From: UBA5195 sp034432755
GTDB lineage: Bacteria; Chloroflexota; Anaerolineae; Anaerolineales; Villigracilaceae
DNA: 64,000 bases
NCBI GenBank assembly: GCA_034432755.1
Contig: DAOUBQ010000056.1
Location: 1 to 64,000 of the forward strand
Direction of reading: 5' to 3'
Shown: positions 60,358 through 64,000 of the stretch, one piece after another
Numbering within the stretch: position 1 is the first letter of the stretch
How the letters are laid out: each line of letters starts with the position of its first letter
Position numbers and translations under genes: made by a program
Notes under the pieces: generated by a model
Seen by the model: only the letters and a program-made list of their open reading frames with translations
Database searches by the model: none
What the model was told of the DNA's origin: nothing

Positions 60358-61299
60358 TCAACAGAAATATTCTTCGCTGGCGGGGTGGAGGATACCCCTT
60401 TCTAAAGTGCCCATCATCTCACGGTATGCGCTTTGGGCTTGTTCGATGGTGGCCTCGACAAAACGGATGCGACCCGCGCCGATGGGCGTTTGTGCCAGGA
60501 GGGGCTGGTCGGCGGTGATGACGGATGCAATTTTGGGGTAGCCGCCGGTGGTGGGGCAGTCGGCTTGCATGACAATCGGCTGTCCATCCGGCGGGATTTG
60601 GATGTTGCCGCGCGCCATGCCTTCTGAGAGCAGTTCGCCAGGGAGGAGACGCTCCAGGGCTGGGCCAAGCAGCCGATAGCCGGTACGGTCAGAGATTGGG
60701 GAGATGATGTATTCCGAAGCGTAGAAGGCGTTCAGGGAAAACTGGTTGGCCTGGGGGCCGGGGATGACGCGAATGGTGGGGCTTGGGGAGTAGTTAACGG
60801 TACATGCCAGGCTGCGCGCAGCGAGAGAGGCCAGGGGGGCGCGGGCTGCGCCGAGGGTCAGCCGGTCGCCGGGGGCCAGGGGCAGCGGCCCAAGGCGGGC
60901 GGGGAGGTAGGAGGAACGGGAGCCAAGAGTCAGTGGAGTGTGTATCCCGCCATGAGCGGCGAGGTAGGCCCAATTGCCGCAATCCTGCTTTTCGAGCCGA
61001 ATCTGCCTGTTTTTTCTCACAAAGATAGAAACGCCCATCCGCATCGGGCGGTCGTTGATGAAGAGCGCAAAGCCGGGGCCGGTGGCGGCAATCAGGCAGT
61101 CGTCGCGGGCCAGGAATTCTGCCGAAGTGTAGCCGATTTCGAGCGCGGCGGCTTGGGGCGGGTTGGAGGCCAGCAGGTTGGCGGCGCAATGTGCGAACCA
61201 GTCCATTGGCCCGCTGACCGAAACACCAAAAGCCTGCCAGCCGCGCCGTCCGCTATCTTGGATGGTGGTCAGGACGGAGGGAGTGAGAACTTCAATCAT
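60358..61299 (-). CDS. pxpC: 5-oxoprolinase subunit C (KipA/biotin-dependent carboxyltransferase-like)
   Basis: A 313-residue cytoplasmic protein of the AHS2/KipA family. TIQDSGRRGWQAFGVSVSGP at the N-terminus, LEIGYTSAEF in the middle and DCPTTGGYPKIASV near residue 265 are the conserved blocks. In the established PxpABC complex it works with PxpB on the phosphorylated 5-oxoproline intermediate. It starts 75 bases after GH31 on the same strand, separated by a CGCAAAG-type repeat, and is followed by pxpA. No pxpB (KipI, AHS1) gene is adjacent on either side. Confidence 0.9.
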   Translation of the reverse strand: MIEVLTPSVLTTIQDSGRRGWQAFGVSVSGPMDWFAHCAANLLASNPPQAAALEIGYTSAEFLARDDCLIAATGPGFALFINDRPMRMGVSIFVRKNRQIRLEKQDCGNWAYLAAHGGIHTPLTLGSRSSYLPARLGPLPLAPGDRLTLGAARAPLASLAARSLACTVNYSPSPTIRVIPGPQANQFSLNAFYASEYIISPISDRTGYRLLGPALERLLPGELLSEGMARGNIQIPPDGQPIVMQADCPTTGGYPKIASVITADQPLLAQTPIGAGRIRFVEATIEQAQSAYREMMGTLERGILHPASEEYFC

Positions 61300-61373
61300 T
61301 TCTCAACGCAAAGGTACGCAGCCGCAAAGTCGCTGGCGCTTTTTCGCCCTCGATGGATGGAGCGTATTTTGGT

Positions 61374-63221
61374 TCAACTTCGCAGGAAGAGCGGCAGGGT
61401 TTCGAGCGGGGCTGGGAAATCTTGCAAGACCGTATTGCCCTCGTATACTGCGCCCGTCCAGTAGTCGCGCCATTGGCCGGGGGGCAGGGTGATGGCGCGG
61501 CTGCGCTGGCCGGGGCGGACGACGGGGGCAACCAGAATGTCATTGCCGAGTAAGAATTGGTCATCACAGGTGAGGGCGCGCTCATCGTTGGGGTCCAGCC
61601 ACCAGAGCGGGCGGATGATGGGTGCGCCGGTTTGAGCCGCTTCGTGCGCCAGTTCGAGAATGCGCGGGGCAAATTGCAGGTGCAGGTGAGCGTAGCGGCG
61701 GCACAGGCTGTTGCATTGCTCGCCGTAGTCCCAGGGAGCCAGGCTGAATTGCATGGCGGGCAGCAGAGCGTTGAGTTGCGTCCAGCGAATCATCAGTTCG
61801 GAGTCAGCCAGTTCATCGTAGGCGTTGCCGCCTATCATATCGGGCAGGATAAAGGGGTAGCCGCACAGCCCCAGAGTGAGGATACCAGTGAGAACCGAGT
61901 GCAGGCCGTTATCCAGTCCCCAGGTGGACCATTTGTCCCACTGGCGAAAGAAGATGGGGGCGGGCTGGTTCTTCCAGGCCGAGCGGACTTCGGTGAGACG
62001 GAAATTGCGGGCTACGAAATTGACGTAGCGTTGGGTGTATTCGTTGGGATGGATGGGTTCGGCGCTGATGGAATCGGAGGGGAAGAAAGCCGCTTCGCCT
62101 GCGTCGAACTTGAATCCATCCAGGCCGGTTTGGCGCTGAAGCCGCTCAAGGCGTTCACGAAACCACTCCAGGGCGGAGGGGTTGCTCACATCGAGCAGCG
62201 CGCCCACCCCCTGCCACCACTGCACCGGGTAGGGTTCACCATCGGGTTTGCGCACCAGGTAGCCCAGTGCCTTGCCTTCGGTGAAGGCTTGCGATTGCGG
62301 GTCGAGGAAGGGGATGACCCAGGCGGTGACCTGAAAGCCCTTTTGGTGCAGTTCATCAATCATCGCTTTGGGGTTGGGGAAGCGTGCCGGGTCAAAGGCG
62401 AGGTCGCCGTAATGGGTTTGCCAGCGGTCGTCAATTTCCAGCACGCCGTAGGGGTAGTCGTTTTGGATGATTTGATGAGCGAAGTGCAGTACTGTTTCTT
62501 GGGTGATGAACATTTTGTAGCGCGCCCAGGTGGTCCAGGTGGGCAGGCTGAACAGGCGTTCGGGCGGGGTTTGGGTCGGGTGGTTGAAGTGTCTGGTGAG
62601 GTTGTGATAGGCGGTTTGGGCGTTTTCAGTCAGATGGATGGAAAGGTGCAAGCCCTCTCCGCTGAGGGTGAGCAGGCCGTTGCCCTCTCCGCCGGGGTCG
62701 GCGAAGGGGCGGTGGCTGAAGGGTCCTTTTTCGGTGCCCAGGCTCCAAGCGTAGCGTGGATAGTGGTCGGGCGGCTGGTTGATTCCTACCAAAACGGGGG
62801 TATGTGCCACAATGGAGATGCCTTTGGAGGAAAACCAGGCCGGGTGCGGCTTGCAACTTTGCCCGGCGGGTCCGTTATCGAAGGACTGGAACGGGCTTTC
62901 GGGCAGCATGAGACGGTTGAGCGGGTATTGCTGGTGGACGAGTTCGCCGTGTCCGTACCAGTGGCCGGTCATTTCAAAGGAAAGTGAAAAATGGGCGGTT
63001 GGGGGCCAAATTTGCAGGTCGCAGCCATGCGCGTTGGGGGTGATAGAGAGGGTGGTCGAGGGGAAGTCTACTTCGACGCCGGTTTGGGTCTGGCGGATGG
63101 CGAGGACCGGCTGGGGGTGTGGGGCGGTGCGCAGGCAAATCTCTCCGGCGCGGCAGCCGGTGAGACGGAAGTGTGGCTCAGGCTCAATGGAGAGCAGGCA
63201 GTTTTCAATTTTGAGCAGCAT
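61374..63221 (-). CDS. Glycoside hydrolase family 31 enzyme
   Basis: A 615-residue cytoplasmic glycosidase (no signal peptide). The N-terminal beta-sandwich (about 1-215) is followed by the catalytic barrel with YGVLEIDDRWQ, LDGFKFDAGEAAF (nucleophile Asp near residue 375) and LPDMIGGNAYDE, and a C-terminal beta domain. The KFDAGE form of the nucleophile motif is typical of the MYORG/alpha-galactosidase-like and sulfoquinovosidase-side branches rather than the classical alpha-glucosidases (DMNE), so the substrate is likely an alpha-galactoside or a related sugar. It is adjacent to a GPH-type sugar transporter gene (4-base gap), which suggests uptake followed by hydrolysis. Confidence 0.88.
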   Translation of the reverse strand: MLLKIENCLLSIEPEPHFRLTGCRAGEICLRTAPHPQPVLAIRQTQTGVEVDFPSTTLSITPNAHGCDLQIWPPTAHFSLSFEMTGHWYGHGELVHQQYPLNRLMLPESPFQSFDNGPAGQSCKPHPAWFSSKGISIVAHTPVLVGINQPPDHYPRYAWSLGTEKGPFSHRPFADPGGEGNGLLTLSGEGLHLSIHLTENAQTAYHNLTRHFNHPTQTPPERLFSLPTWTTWARYKMFITQETVLHFAHQIIQNDYPYGVLEIDDRWQTHYGDLAFDPARFPNPKAMIDELHQKGFQVTAWVIPFLDPQSQAFTEGKALGYLVRKPDGEPYPVQWWQGVGALLDVSNPSALEWFRERLERLQRQTGLDGFKFDAGEAAFFPSDSISAEPIHPNEYTQRYVNFVARNFRLTEVRSAWKNQPAPIFFRQWDKWSTWGLDNGLHSVLTGILTLGLCGYPFILPDMIGGNAYDELADSELMIRWTQLNALLPAMQFSLAPWDYGEQCNSLCRRYAHLHLQFAPRILELAHEAAQTGAPIIRPLWWLDPNDERALTCDDQFLLGNDILVAPVVRPGQRSRAITLPPGQWRDYWTGAVYEGNTVLQDFPAPLETLPLFLRS

Positions 63222-63224
63222 GGT

Positions 63225-64000
63225 TCAGCCGCCCTGGGTGGTTTCGGCCAGTTCGCGCATTTCGGCCAGCAGACGCGCTTCTTGATAGCGGGTGAAGATG
63301 ATTCCGGCAGAAAAGCACAAGATGAAGCCGACGATTCCGCTCAGGCGAATGCCCAGGTCGTTGCCGGGGTCTTTGCCAAGCGTGAGCAGGACGGCAAAGA
63401 TGAAGATGCCTAAAGTCTGGCCAAATTTTTGCATGAGGGTGCGGGCGGCGAAGTACATGCCTTCTTTGGCTTCGCCGGTTTTGAGGGCGTCATGCCCGGC
63501 GATGTCGGCCAGGATGGCATTGGGCAACACGCCCAAAAAGGCCAGCGGCACAGCATAGAAGAGGACGAGCGCGTAGGCCTGCGCCTGTTCAGACATTGGG
63601 AATCGCCCCAGGAAGTACACGCCCACGAAGACTGCGCTCATGGCAAGGAAAGAGACCACCACCAGAATCTTTTTGCCCACTTTGCGCGCCAAAATGTTGA
63701 CCAGCGGGTAGAACACGAAAGAGCTTAAGACCATGATGGCCAGCAGGCTGCCCACCAGGGCTTCGGGCTGGCCGAGCAGCACGGTGATGTAAAACAAGAG
63801 GCCGGTGTTGATGATGGCCAGCCCCATGAAATATGAAAAATCGGCGATGACGTAGTAAATGAAGTGCGGGTTGCGAAAAGTCTGGCGCAGGGCGTCCATA
63901 AATGGCACGCTGGTTGGTTTGCTGCGGCAGTAACGGCGCTCGTCAATGAAGAGGACCGGGATGAGCATGAGCAAGAAGGCGAATACCGCCAGCACGCCAA
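63225..64000 (-). CDS. GPH-family sugar:cation symporter (5' end beyond the window)
   Basis: C-terminal part (about 258 residues) of a major-facilitator-type symporter related to MelB and other glycoside-pentoside-hexuronide transporters. Six or more hydrophobic segments are visible, with AILADIAGHDALKTGEAKEGMYFAARTL matching the conserved loop after helix 10 of GPH transporters (D-Y-x-x-x-x-T-G-x-R-x-x-G pattern). The N-terminal half lies outside the window on the right. It ends four bases before GH31, so the two form a sugar-import and hydrolysis operon. Confidence 0.85.
   Translation of the reverse strand, partial: GVLAVFAFLLMLIPVLFIDERRYCRSKPTSVPFMDALRQTFRNPHFIYYVIADFSYFMGLAIINTGLLFYITVLLGQPEALVGSLLAIMVLSSFVFYPLVNILARKVGKKILVVVSFLAMSAVFVGVYFLGRFPMSEQAQAYALVLFYAVPLAFLGVLPNAILADIAGHDALKTGEAKEGMYFAARTLMQKFGQTLGIFIFAVLLTLGKDPGNDLGIRLSGIVGFILCFSAGIIFTRYQEARLLAEMRELAETTQGG

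Noticed and set aside
61557..62987. 476-codon plus-strand frame opposite the GH31 gene
   Set aside because: GH31 motifs on the minus strand are unambiguous; the plus-strand product resembles no protein family.

Overview
The window reads as a chromosomal segment of a Chloroflexota bacterium, most likely class Anaerolineae. This is inferred from content: a mevalonate-pathway decarboxylase, an adenosylcobalamin-dependent ribonucleotide reductase with NrdR, a Bmp-type nucleoside ABC transporter, secreted glycosidases with PTNTP linkers, a STAND/TPR regulator, and many -10 boxes of the form TAAAAT placed very close to start codons. No rRNA, CRISPR array, prophage or intact insertion sequence was seen. 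One tRNA gene, tRNA-Glu(CTC), is present.

Layout. 0-5 kb: D-aminoacyl-tRNA deacylase, an APH-fold kinase, a PyrD-like protein that has lost the catalytic motif, a two-repeat unknown protein, and adenylosuccinate lyase. 5-12.5 kb: a Bmp lipoprotein, ATPase and two permeases, then an L,D-transpeptidase and a nucleoside hydrolase. With the purine nucleoside phosphorylase at 48 kb these form a nucleoside uptake and salvage set. 12.5-23 kb: proline dehydrogenase, an envelope serine hydrolase, a DUF4230 protein, a lipoate/octanoate transferase, acylphosphatase, a gluzincin peptidase, an AEC transporter, a HEAT-repeat protein, a site-2 protease and a mevalonate decarboxylase-family enzyme. 23-30 kb: the scar of a Wadjet (JetABCD) plasmid-defence locus (truncated JetB, and a JetC fragment fused to the JetD nuclease domain), joined to an overlapping operon of esterase, MFS transporter, methyltransferase-glycosyltransferase fusion and WecB epimerase.

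30-36 kb: class II ribonucleotide reductase with NrdR, a repeat-rich gap, and a GAF sensor protein. 36-49 kb: an almost unbroken minus-strand cluster of PNP, Ig-like membrane protein, GNAT, 7TM-GAF-HTH protein, S1 protein, FtsK, CDP-alcohol phosphatidyltransferase, Lgt, ABC ATPase, ABC-2/SpoIIM fusion permease, MBL hydrolase and TauE/SafE permease. 49-64 kb: tRNA-Glu, a Ser/Thr kinase fused to a formylglycine-generating-enzyme-like domain, a secreted GH5-like glycosidase divergent from a STAND/TPR regulator, a type II NADH dehydrogenase with two perfect Rex-like operators, a CPBP protease, 5-oxoprolinase subunits PxpA and PxpC without PxpB, a GH31 glycosidase, and a GPH-type sugar transporter cut by the window edge.

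The most notable items are the deletion-scarred Wadjet locus, the paired Rex boxes over the ndh promoter, an orphan plus-strand terminator beside them that may define a small RNA, and two copies of a hairpin-rich element with terminal inverted repeats (21.8 and 49.0 kb).
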